In this document: positions 37,190-48,808 of the stretch, piece after piece
Position numbering within the stretch: position 1 is the stretch's first letter
Layout: each line of letters begins with the position of its first letter
NCBI GenBank assembly: GCA_004352715.1
Contig: SCFE01000108.1
Span: 498,292 to 562,291 of the forward strand
DNA length: 64,000 nucleotides
Direction: 5' to 3'
Source of the DNA: Hofstenia miamia
Lineage: Eukaryota > Xenacoelomorpha > Acoela
Program-made: the position numbers and the translations under genes
Notes under the pieces: generated by a model
What the model was told of the DNA's origin: nothing
Database searches by the model: none
The model's input: only the letters and a program-made list of their open reading frames with translations

Positions 37190-38640
37190 GTTAGTAGTTA
37201 TAACCCTACTTTTCTTGAAACCTAGGTGGCTGAGCCACAAGTCAGCTATTATTGAAACTGAAACTCCTGTGTCTATTGTTGTATGAATAAGGATCCAACT
37301 TATTATTACTGGTATTATGTTCTTGTAATGCATCTGAGTTAGTATTAAAATGTCCTCGGGTTTTATGGGAGTAGGTGCTCCTGTTAGTTTAACACTTCCA
37401 TCTCATTTGCTACTTTGGTTTCACTTTCTATCAAATATCCTTTTCTGTCATCAATCATCAGTCTTTCCTATAGCGCCCATCAGTCCACACTTTCTACAAT
37501 GGATAGTGTTCATATTTGTAGCAGATTTAGCCTGAAGCTCAGAACTGCTAGACTGACTGATACTGACAGACTCTCTCTTCATTGCATATTTTGGTAAGAG
37601 CATTGAATGGTCTGTTTTCTCACAGTAGTCAAAGGCATCTTTGTCTATTTGGATGGTTTGAAACTCATGGCTTTCACTATTTACTCACCTGCCATATCCT
37701 CAGGATCACACTTAAATCCAAAATGTTTTCTTACAGATGTGTTAACCCTGATAGGCAATATGAAAACAAGTTGTGTTTGGAATACTCAGTAGGCAATTAA
37801 CTTAGTTGTTACAGCCTCTCAACGTGAATTATATTAGTGGAGATATTCTCAGACTTATTAAATTTTTGTTCTCCCAACAGGATTATGTACTGATGCCAAA
37901 ATTAGAAGCATTATAGTGATGCTTTAGATTTCTTATCAAGGTGCCATAGTCAAGTTTAGTTTTCCTGGCAATAGTCAGGTAATGGTTACAGGCATCACCT
38001 GTAAGATATGTTGGCAAATTAGCTAATGCAACTCCCGGGTGGATTTTTAATTGTCCTAATCCAATTCAAATAGAAAAAGCCACTCATAGCTTGAGAATGG
38101 GTGTTCCTCATCTCAGGATTGATTTCAATTGCACTTGCTGAATGCACTTCAGGGGTACTCATTACACTAGGATTTACCATGGTTTTCTCAACCCATTCCA
38201 CCAGGTTCAGGAGGGAATGAAAACCATGCAAGAAACAAGCAGGCATATTCTAATAGAACAACAAGGACACAGAATTTTTTATCAAAGATGATAGTAATAA
38301 TAATGGTCAACACAAAAAAAATTGCTTAACAAGCTAAAAAGGGGTTAAGATGCTTAAACAACTAACTAATCATGAAACAATGGTATACATGGACTAACAG
38401 AAATAACAAGCTAAAGCAACAAAACAACACAAAAAAACTCTTAAACATGGAACAATTGCAACTTTTGGACATTGACAAAACAAGTGAGGTTAACAGGAAA
38501 AGGAATGGGTCTCCTGCACTGTACTGCATGCATACAGGTTTTATTGCAACTGGAGTTACATCTCTGACTGTTGCATACACCAGAAAAAATTCTATCTAAC
38601 AAAACAGGCAGCTCTTGATTGGTTTTCAAAAAGGGGTAAC
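37190..38640 (-). pseudogene. LTR retrotransposon gag-protease remnant
   Basis: On the minus strand a gag-like segment (LPTYLTGDACNHYLTIARKT, then LDYGTLIRNLKHHY at about 37905-38010) is followed by a partial zinc knuckle (HCRKCGLMG, about 37500). Next comes a retropepsin active site, DTGVSVSIIADLWLSH (about 37215-37265). Stops and frameshifts divide these parts. The order gag, knuckle, protease fits a Ty3/Gypsy-type element. No reverse transcriptase follows and the LTRs were not identified. Plus-strand frames in this region are shadows. Confidence 0.65.
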
Positions 38641-38649
38641 ACCTAGACC

Positions 38650-40698
38650 AGGCCTATCTTAATATATAGAACTCCCTTAGCTCTCAGAGATCCCTAATTA
38701 CATATATAGACCTATTCTTAAGGAGCCTATTGCATACAAAAGATATCAATGATTGCATTTTAGTATTTAACTTAATTAATACAATGACTATTACTGATGT
38801 AATTTAGGTAACAATGATTTTGATGCTTCAGTTTCTGACTCCATTTCAACAATACATGGCCCCTGGCCAATGCCAAATAACTACTCAATGTTAGCAGTTA
38901 ATGTAATATAAAAGTTTAAATAAAGTTTCAATAGTATTAATGTTTTGTATTTCAAGTCTTAATTTGCAGTTCACTTCATCTTGAGGGTTGTTAGTGCCTC
39001 ACCTCATGTATATATAACACAAATACAAAACCCTAATTGCCTTTTTAGATTCTGTATCCTGAAATAGCTCTTTACTTTTTACATGTAGTGAAATTGCATG
39101 ACTGCTCAATAAGTAATTTCTAACTATCCATATCTGTATTCGCATTTGGAGTGAGGCCAAGCAAGACGAGCTCACAAAGTAGTTCACCCCTCCCAAAACC
39201 TTACGGGCACTAGGCTTTAATTATGACCATATTTAAATGAAATAATGATAACAAATAACTCGACAGTATAGTGTAGATTAGTGGTATTTGCTAGAATCTC
39301 CAAGCTAATATACAATAGAAAGAAAACGTATCTTCATTCTAAACCTTTATTTTAAAAGCCTTTGTAGTAAGAGTAATTGGCAAGGATTAAGTAACTCAAA
39401 CAAAAACCGGACCAACTGCACTGAATGCAATGAGAATAATAAACAACTAGTAATTCAGACACAAGTGTGATTAGTATTTGCAGATAATGTTAATGGTCCT
39501 CGCAAAATTAAAAGGTTCCAGTTTATAGAAATTAACAAACCCCACCTACAATCATGGTCGTCTGCTGAAATAAATGCAAGGGGGAAAAATTTCAAAGATG
39601 GGTGGGAAGGAGTGCTTAATAAAGAGGGTTTATTCTGAGGAAAATTTACAACTGAACATCTATATTTGCTTGAATTAAACGGAACAAACTTATTGGTCAG
39701 TCATATGTAAGTTATATGCCAAGATTTTGAATTGGCAACTAAGTTGCCAATGTTGTAAGTAGTTCTTCTATTTTAAGGCAAAATACTGTAAACTAAGGTA
39801 AGGGGTCCCCATTTATGGTAATGTTTAAGGTAACGCATAATTTAGGGTACATTTAATGTAATCTGCTTTTCTACCAATAAATATGCCTTAAATTTGGTTA
39901 ATCTGGTTCAGGGATTGGCCCCAGATAACAATTTAAGGGCTAAACAACGTTGTTTTGTGTTGTTATGTGTCAAAAAAATGTTGTTTTAACGTCGAAATGG
40001 TACCATTTCATTGGTCAAAACAACGTCGCTTCAACAACGTCACATTATATTGCTTTTTGGTTGTTTTTTATGAATGAAAAAACAATATTTTGAGGTCGTA
40101 ACAACGTTAATTTACGTTGTCACATGACAGCTACTAGCGTTACTTTTATATGCAAAATAACATTCTAGATTTCTAAGCTGCTCAAACATTCCTGTTTAAA
40201 CAAACACAAGCCCAACAACGGACAGACCACTTTCTTTGAGATAGTGGCAGGCATATTTAATACAAACATTTCTTAAACATATTAATAAATGTCTTGTGTA
40301 TAAATGATAACAATGAGAATAAAAATCTGCCAAATTTAACAAAAGTTTAAAAATCTAAAATTAAACACAATTTTAAAATAGTACTTTCTTAAGTCGTGAA
40401 AAATCTCTTCTGCTCAATTTTAACTTATTTTATTTAACAGTCAATATCAAGGTGTCCAAATATTCATGAATAAATTATTCTAAAAATTCACTTATGTGGT
40501 ATATTATAATTTTTCACAAATTAAAAATGTCGCAAAACTTTTCGCAAATCCTTTTGTATATAAAAGATCTACTAATAAAAATAAAAAAGTGAGTTTTATT
40601 TGCAAGCATCTGCTTACTGATTATTTATTACTAAAGTTGTTATTATGTTGTTAGTGGTTGCTGCAACAACCAAAATTGTTATTGGTTGGTTATTAAAT
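38650..40698. other. Non-coding stretch with ACAACGTTGT-rich patch
   Basis: No gene. At 39940-40135 the words AACAACGTTG, AACGTCG, CAACAACGTCAC and ACGTTGTCAC recur in both orientations, suggesting an eroded inverted-repeat element. Confidence 0.4.
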
Positions 40699-41070
40699 CT
40701 GTCAATTCATAATCTTATGGCTGTCAGAATATATCTTACAGCTGTCAGAAAAGATGTAACTATGGAAATCACTCTTATCCAATAGCATTAATCAAAAAGC
40801 ATTATCAATATGGTAAATAGTGAAATAATTAAAAATATTAAAATACTTTTTGAAGTTTAAGTAATTGATTAATGTGAAACCTTCAAAAAGTTTGAAAATT
40901 AAATATGTAGGAAGCAAGTGAAATGTTATTTTAATGCCTTTCTCATATAGATACTATTTTAACTAGATGTCTCTTAAGCAATGTCCCAATTAAGCTCATT
41001 TTAAACAAAAACGACTTTTTCTGACAGTTGTAAAATAAATTCTGACAGCCATAAGATTATGAATTGACAG
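40699..41070. mobile_element. MITE with long inverted repeats
   Basis: CTGTCAATTCATAATCTTAT at 40699 is repeated inverted at the right end (41070). The similarity extends inward over about 55 bases (GGCTGTCAGAAT.., ACAGCTGTCAGAAAA). The element is 372 bp without coding capacity. The target duplication is unclear, so the superfamily is not assigned. Confidence 0.75.
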
Positions 41071-41149
41071 TGACTGGGTATAATTGTAGACTATTTCAGA
41101 GGCTGAAACAGTTAGTAGCAGTAAACAAGACAAACTCAAACTGTGTCAT

Positions 41150-41700
41150 GTGCACAACACGCAGCTTTGGTTGAACGCATTTATGATCCTGCTATTGCAA
41201 AGGAGGCTCATCAATGCTAGACAAAAGCTGTGGAACGTTGGCATAATTTACTAATGCTTATGGTCAACGAGAAACATGGTATCTTAGCCAGCCTTAATAA
41301 TGGCTGCATACGGTTAGGTGAGACATGTAGTCATTATATTTAAATCCAAGTATTTAAAGCGTGTTTTTCATTGCAATTTAATTTGATCTGAGACGGCTAA
41401 TTAATGGTTAATTTATTAGTAGAACTGAACAGGTTTCAGTATGTTTGAGCTTTGTTAATGATGATATTAAGAAAGAATGTTGTGTAGGATTTTATTATAC
41501 AAAACGTACAGATTTAGGTTTTTTTTAGACGTTGCAAAAAAGCTATCAGAGTTTTAAACTTAGACATGAAAAGAATTGTTAGAGAAGGTTTTGATGATGC
41601 TTCAAACATGAGTGGAAAACAAATGTTTATCCTCTCTCCTGCGCCTATGGGGATGGGGTCAATTTATGAATTGAATTGGAATATATTTTACTTTTCTATT
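41150..41700 (+). pseudogene. Decayed transposase, hAT-like
   Basis: The frame at 41566-41748 contains EGFDDASNMSGKQM, close to the GYDGASNMSG motif of hAT/ZMYM-type transposases. A coding-like piece upstream at about 41155-41330 (ALVERIYDPAIAKEAHQ, one in-frame TAG) may belong to the same fossil. No ends found. Confidence 0.4.
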
Positions 41701-41879
41701 CCAGGATTTGAAATGGAAATCAGGAAGTTTCTTAAGAACAGTATATAATAGTTATCAAGTTGATTGAAGAAGATATCTGTACATGAATTTGAATATTCAC
41801 ATTTTGAATGTTTGAATGTTACCTTATTCTAGATTTAATATACAGTTGAGAAACACTCAGCTTATATTTTTTTTCCTTT

Positions 41880-42870
41880 TCTTTTCATACAGCTTTCTTG
41901 TATACATTCACTATTTTTACCAAAATTCCAGGGGGCAAGAACATGGTTGTATTCTGTTTTTCGTCCATATCACGAACATCAAATGTTTTCAGTATATATG
42001 TAGAAACACATTTACACTAAGCCATTATTGTTCAATCACATCAGCATTATACCACAAATTAATTGTTGAGAACAATTAGCATCTGAAAACACAATACAGA
42101 TATTTGAAACGCTATAATGAAATTTTCATATAGCCTTGGACAAGAAATCAATTCACATTTTGAAAATACACTTCTTTTTTTAACGAAATTATCATTAAGT
42201 ACCTAAGCTGCATTACCACAATCGTAATTGCCAGAATTTTATATATTTATTTTTCAAATAAGCAATTCATGTCCATCTCTGTTTGGTGTCGGTTTGGGTA
42301 AGTTTTCTAAAAGGGTAGGCTTACTTAGAATTAATATGTAATATGAGTATATTGTTCACATTAAAATTTGTAGAATAGCCAGAGACAATAATACAATAGT
42401 CTCCTTCAATGGTGAACACGTCTATAGATCTACTCCCACCAAGATTTTTATCTCAAATAGTCGCAGAAAACCTAGCCCCACTCAAACTTTTCCCGATTAG
42501 TGGTATATTTTACTGAAGAATACCATGGTTGGATTTCGTTTTTCTTCGATATCATGAATGTCCTTAGTTTTTCAAACATGAAAGGTCAAATTAATTCACT
42601 CGTTCACTTACCATTAATCATTGTTGTTCAATCACATGTCTTCATAATACACAAATTTTTGCAAGAACAGCTAGCAGCTGAAAAACAAACTATAGAGATT
42701 GGAAACGCTATAATGAAATATTCCTTCACGAGTTACTGTATGAATTATTTCCAATATTAATAGTCAACTTATGTTTTAGCATGAGACACAAAATAAATTC
42801 AAATATGAAAAACTCACTTCCTATTTGAACAAATTATCATTAAATATCTAGTTACATTACTTTAATTCCA
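41880..42870. repeat. Old tandem duplication of a 630-640 bp unit
   Basis: 41935-42240 and 42520-42870 share ordered matches: an ATGGTTG start, the run ATTGTTCAATCACAT, then GAAACGCTATAATGAAAT, then AAATTATCATTAA. They are clearly diverged, and no gene is apparent in either. Confidence 0.65.
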
Positions 42871-43429
42871 ATTGTCCTAAATTTTTTGAAATACATGTAC
42901 TATTCATTTTGAGCACATTATGAACGTTTGTAAAAACAAACAACAATTTCTTGAAATCTTGTTGAAAGTAAATAATGTATTTTACTAAATGTACTTTTTG
43001 AATTTGCAGTTTGCCCCTCTGCATATCTGCTTTGAGCTTATTATATATTCCCTAAAATGAAGTAATTCATGAAAGCTCGCCCTTTAGAAAAACTCCGTAC
43101 ACCTACATATGAAAATGAATGCTGATTTCATATAACTTCAGTTTGCAAATGAATGTTTGTCCCTTTTAGCAGATAACGTCCAATTCATTATGAATTGTAA
43201 ATGAAGTCTTCGACATCCTCAGAAATCAGCTTTTGAAGTATTGTCATTTTATTGCCAAACTGCAAATGAATATGCTATATTTATTCGAACTTGGCATGGT
43301 GTGTTGACGTACCGATCCCCTTTTGAAAACTATCCGCTTTTTATATATCCGTAAATAGATGTCCATCACTACCATATGTATTGATATTCAATGTCATGGC
43401 ATGTAGGCTGTTTCTGATATTAAAATTCG

Positions 43430-43540
43430 ATATTGGTTTGCTCGAATTTAGTTTGTATAGCAAATTGTTGAAATTATAGCACTAATTGCAATACGTCTTG
43501 AGTTCGAGCCCTGACAGAAATTCCAGGCTTAATTAGATTT
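43430..43540 (+). other. Possible tRNA-derived SINE trace
   Basis: ATAGCACTAATTGCAATACG followed by TTGAGTTCGAGCCCTG resembles the A-box and B-box spacing of tRNA-like SINEs. It cannot fold as a tRNA gene. Confidence 0.25.
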
Positions 43541-43684
43541 TTCTAAATTCAAGTACAGTTGTGACTACATGCTTAATTCTATTGCTTACATGTAATGGCT
43601 TGAGAATTTCTTGTTTCACATGTGATAATCACACGTTCTACAAAAAATGGATCTAGTTGAAGAATTACTGAAGAAGTAATTTCG

Positions 43685-43687
<3 letters not shown>

Positions 43688-43730
<43 letters not shown>

Positions 43731-43751
43731 TATATATATATATATATATAT
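43688..43751. repeat. (TA)n microsatellite
   Basis: A nearly pure TA run with one AGA interruption. Confidence 0.95.
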
Positions 43752-43759
43752 CGTATACA

Positions 43760-45845
43760 CATCGTATGCACCTATTATTGTCACCATCTATTTATTCACA
43801 ATTATAGGTGTATATGATATTTCTCTCTTAATTTTTAAGTTGTGATGTGGAAAAGATTTTTTCTGCATAGATGTGTTTGTGCTACTTACAAATCATTTGG
43901 AAGGACAGCTTAAGAAATAAATTGGTGTAATATATCACATAGTGGTATTTGTGATATAATAACTTTCAGATCTCGAGATATTTCTTTACGCTGATAAAAT
44001 CTTATTAAACAAAATTTAAGTTACTCTTTGTAATATAAATTATCGTGAATTGTTCTTTCATTTTTTGAGGTTACATTGTCCTTAAAATCTGCATGCTATT
44101 CTAGATTTATAGACTTCTCATTAACTATGATTGCAAACTTTTTTATTTCTTAATGTGGTGATATCTGAAGAAAGGCCTTTGTTAGAAATTTTTACGTAAA
44201 CTCCCTTTTTGTGTTATTTTATTTTGAAATTGTAATTCCAAGAAATTGCTTAAATGTCTTTTGTATTTGTGAAATACTGTGTCCTTAATATTTTTATGCC
44301 TGGTAAAAAATATCCTTCTTTTGTACATTTGCAGTAGTTTTTGTACGCACTGTATTTCATTTTAATTAATTGCTTTGTTTCACTTGACAGCATTACTTCA
44401 TTTTACTTAATTCATTTTCATTCATATTCTTTCTGTTTTTGGGGTTTTGATATTTGTGAATACTTGATTAGTAACTTTAATATTACATTTTGAAATTTTT
44501 TGCAATTATATTTTTATTCATTTCACTGATGAATAATATTCAACAACTTGAAGCTCATAAACTGATGATTTTGATTTTATGTTTGATTAATAAATGTTCT
44601 ATGATAATCATTACATGCTAATCATAAACAAGAAAATTTATGAAAGTTGGTTTGCAAAGGCAACAAATATACCTAAATAATTGTACCAATTAAATATGCT
44701 TATATCAGAAATCACATCAATTCAAAATACACGTAAACATTTTATTACAAAAGGCAACTGGACACCTGCAAAATTATTTTGTGTTACTGCATTTTGATTT
44801 AAGATTTTGGAATATAATTTCATAAACTGCTAAAATTCACATGTATATCATGGCAATCAAGTTCAAGTACTTGAGACTTTATTGATTAGTAATAATCCTT
44901 TACCACAATTTTAAAAAATAAATCATATCTTTGCCATATTTAGGAGTACTTGACAATGTTTATATAGTACGAAATAATTTCATAAATTTGTACAAAACCT
45001 GTCTTATAATTACTTTTATTTATCACTGATAATATTTAACGTTAAATTAGTTTTTAAATTTGTTGATACCTAGAATTCATGGATCATACCTAAATTTATT
45101 AATGTAGGACAGATTATGGAAGTAATGCGAATCTCACATTTGGCACAACATGTACTGGTAATATATTTTTAGTTCAAGTTTGCTAATTTTATACAAACCC
45201 ATGCGAAGAAAATTTTGCTTTGATGTAACTTATTAATTATGGCATTCATTTATAATTAATTTGACCACAAAAAGACTAAAATTTTGTGTAAAGCATTTAA
45301 CACTGATTAATGTGATAATTTTAGCATATTTAAAGTACTAAATACTATATGTGAATTAGTACTATAAATATATTGAAAAATTTGTTAAAATTCATGCTGT
45401 TTGGCACTTGAATACTTTTTCCATCAAAGCAAATATACAATGTTTTTGAAATTTTCTTCAACATAACAATTTCAAAAAAAATGTTTCAAGATTAACACAT
45501 TTTCTTTTATGTATAAGTTGATTGGTTTGCGGAATATTTTCTAAAAACAATTTTCCTATATTACAAATTAAGAAGGATTTCCTGACCTATTCAGAATAAA
45601 TATAAATTTTGATACTTATATCCCTGATCTATTAATAAATTTACCAGAAATTTGAAAGAACTACATAAATCTATCTAGTCTTCAAATGCTTTTGAATACA
45701 GTTTTAAGTACATTTTTGTATATACTGGTTATTATATCCAAATATGCATAGATACATCTATGCAAAAATATTTATAGGAATGAAGGTCCATCTATAATCT
45801 ATTTGATTTCGTGTATTCCGCTTAAAAATATATACAACAAAAAAT
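43760..45845. repeat. Netrin 3' flank, copy of the 31-32 kb block
   Basis: From about 44640 to 45845 the sequence parallels 31211-32520, first at roughly 80-85% and then almost identical near the exons. 43760-44640 holds nothing recognisable. Confidence 0.7.
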
Positions 45846-45851
45846 TTTATT
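45846..45851 (-). promoter_or_regulatory. Polyadenylation signal of netrin
   Basis: AATAAA on the minus strand, 42 bases after the netrin stop codon. Confidence 0.65.
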
Positions 45852-45892
45852 ACAGATCCATTAAAACACTAAAATCGTTCACTAATTTGTAA

Positions 45893-46221
45893 TCAAAACT
45901 CACCATTATTTTTAAAGTCACAATGTTTTTCTCGGAAACTTGGTTGCAGCTTCTGTTCATACTTCTTTTTATACTTTTTAACAGTATCATTTATTCCAAT
46001 TGTCAAAGTTGATCGATTGATTTTGGATTTTGCTAAAACTAAATACTTTTTGTGCAATTTCATACTAGGACAAATTAAGCTGTATTCAGATTCTTTTCTT
46101 AGCTTTATTGTAATGTGCTGGTAATTACGTGAATCACTTCCATAATAAATTTTTTCAACTTTGAAGGTAACTTTGCGAGTATTGCCATTATCATTAATTG
46201 TAGTTGGAATTCCACGAATTG
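45893..46221 (-). CDS. Netrin last exon: NTR (C345C) domain
   Basis: It covers the basic NTR domain, with LICPSMKLHKKYLVL and a Lys-rich helix ending in REKHC, then a few residues and TGA. An almost identical copy lies at 32575-32903. Confidence 0.9.
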
Positions 46222-48772
46222 CTAAAAATAAATATTTTATTTCAGATACATATATTGTTACAATATTTTAATGAATGGTGAAATTTTGCATGCAAACACA
46301 GAAGTCATCAATGAAGATGATCGATGCTTTGTTAAAGTTACCTGATCCAGATTCGAAATTGCAAATACTCTTTTGCTTCAGATTCATTTTTGGGCAAGTA
46401 TCTAAATATAAACGAATAAACTAATATATATTTCCATAGAAAGGAAACACATAAATTAATTCTAAGAATGATCAATTATAATCAGCCCGTTACCAACATT
46501 TCAAACATTTGCATATTTATTTCTCACAATGTCCATAAAATTATGAATTTATTATAAAATTAAGATATAAAACTCATCAAACCAAATTCTTATCAATTAT
46601 TTAGTAAATTGAAACTATACGGAACTTGAAAAATGTTCAGAGAAAAAGGCACAAAAGAATAAAGTTACCACAATTATAAATCCTTATCTTTCTAGTTTAG
46701 ATTAAATTACTTTTTTAAATTCAATCATTTAACTAATTTCATATAAAACTCTCTCAGGGTTTCATTAAAATTTAAATTGAAAATTGAAATTGACCTACCT
46801 TGTGGTAAGGGTTCTTTATCTACTCTTGGCATTGCTAAAAAATAGAATCAAATAGCAAAATTGTATGTTATTATTGAAACCAAGATACAAAAAAAATTTA
46901 TATTATGAGTTTTGTTACGTTTGGATTTGCTTTTAAGTGCGAATAATTTGCTCAAATCCAATAAAAACAAAGTAACAACTATACCTTAATAGAGTGTATT
47001 TAAATTTAAAAATAATAGTGCAATGTTTAACTTTGATAAAGCAAAACGGCCACTAACTGTTTGTGAACATAAATTCAACAAAAACAATTAAGCAAAAATA
47101 TAGAGAACTTTATGAAATTTTCGATTAGATTCAGACAAAGAATATACAAAGATAAAGCATTTTCGCTTTCCGAAACTTTCTATATAAACCGAGTGAAACT
47201 TCAGCATGCATCTAACATTAACTTTAAAATAATAGAAATAAAAATTGATAAGATATGTCATACAAAAATATGCAATTAGAAATAAAATGACCCGGAAAGT
47301 CTTGGGAAAAACAAATACAATGACATCGTGCAAGGGATTCTGTAATTAAATCACATTTTTAAGACAGCTGGAATGTAACTATGTACAATTGCATCATGCG
47401 GGACAACAGTTGCAGTAAATATAACAAGCTCTATATACTTACTATACACTTCTGTACTAGTAGTAGTTTCTAAAAAATGAAGGTGCACAAATAATTGCAA
47501 ACAGTTTACATGATGTGAATTCTTTGCAATGACATGCGATTTATGTATATAGATTTCAAATATCTTGCAAAGAATTTGCAAAAACAAAATTGCTACGATT
47601 TTTAAAATCCCAAAAACTAAAAACTATAATTATTATTTAGCATTAACTTACGAAGACAAGGACTTTCTCTAAGAGTATTACCATCGGCATTCTGAATATA
47701 TCCATCCACACACATATCGCACTTTGTGCCACTTACATAATCTCTGCAATGACATTCACCATTCTCATCGCATCCCTTGTCCTTGTAAGCTCCATATTCA
47801 TGGCAATTACATACTAAACAGTTATGTTATGGATTCAATAAAAAATTGAAAATTAACAAAGTACCCTCACAATAAGTTGGATCGTTAACACTCTTTGCTT
47901 TGTTGGGGTAATAGCCAATCTCACATTTCTCACAGTTATCACCTGATGTGTGATGCTGACAATCTATGCACACTCCTCCAGTTTTACTTCCTGACGCCTT
48001 ATATTTGTTCTTACTGAATCTGCATTTTGTCGAATGCATATTACACTCACATTCTAAAATATTTTTTAAAGAAATGTAAAACATTTTAAGTCAAAAATAC
48101 ATATGCCAAAAGCAATAAAATTACTAATTTTTTATTTTTCTTCAAATCAAGTACAATAGACTCCATTTTGACATCCATTTAGCTTCTGAAATCAGGCGTA
48201 ATGTACTGCGACTTCATAATTGTTCGAATATACACCTCCCCGGATTCTTTTCGAAAACATGCTTGGAAGCTCCAGAAACCAATTTCATGCAACGCACATG
48301 GATCATAAGAGGAATGTTACCAATTTCTTCGAGCTCTTTATTTGATAACGTTCTCCATAGATAACATCAGATCTACCAAGCTTCGAGTATTTATTTTTGT
48401 AGGTAAACGGAATAGCCTCATTTGCATCAGATGGTACATTCTCTTCACAATAAGCAATCAATTTTTGTAGTTTTTTTCATTCAATTCAATATTTTTAGAA
48501 AATAGTTATTCAAAACTTGTGCTTGTTATTTAACATCAATGAATTAATTATTGGCTGCCGGTTGAGATGTCCGTTCTTCAAATAAATAATGTTAAGAACC
48601 CAATTCATTTGCGTTTGGTTTATGGATATTGGATGTATCCGAGGCCTATGGATTGGTTGAGCAAAATCAGAACCATCTGATTCACAACTACTGTCACTAG
48701 TAAATAAATAATTTCAACAAATATGTTAAAGCTTTGCAATGAATGACCATCTTCATTCATAAATAAAAACTA

Positions 48773-48808
<36 letters not shown>

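Noticed and set aside
37350-38600. Several plus-strand open frames
   Set aside because: Shadows of the gag-protease remnant, which reads on the minus strand.
48160-48420. Possible netrin LE1 exon on the minus strand
   Set aside because: The cysteine spacing does not fit an LE domain; the pieces look like a dead transposable element.
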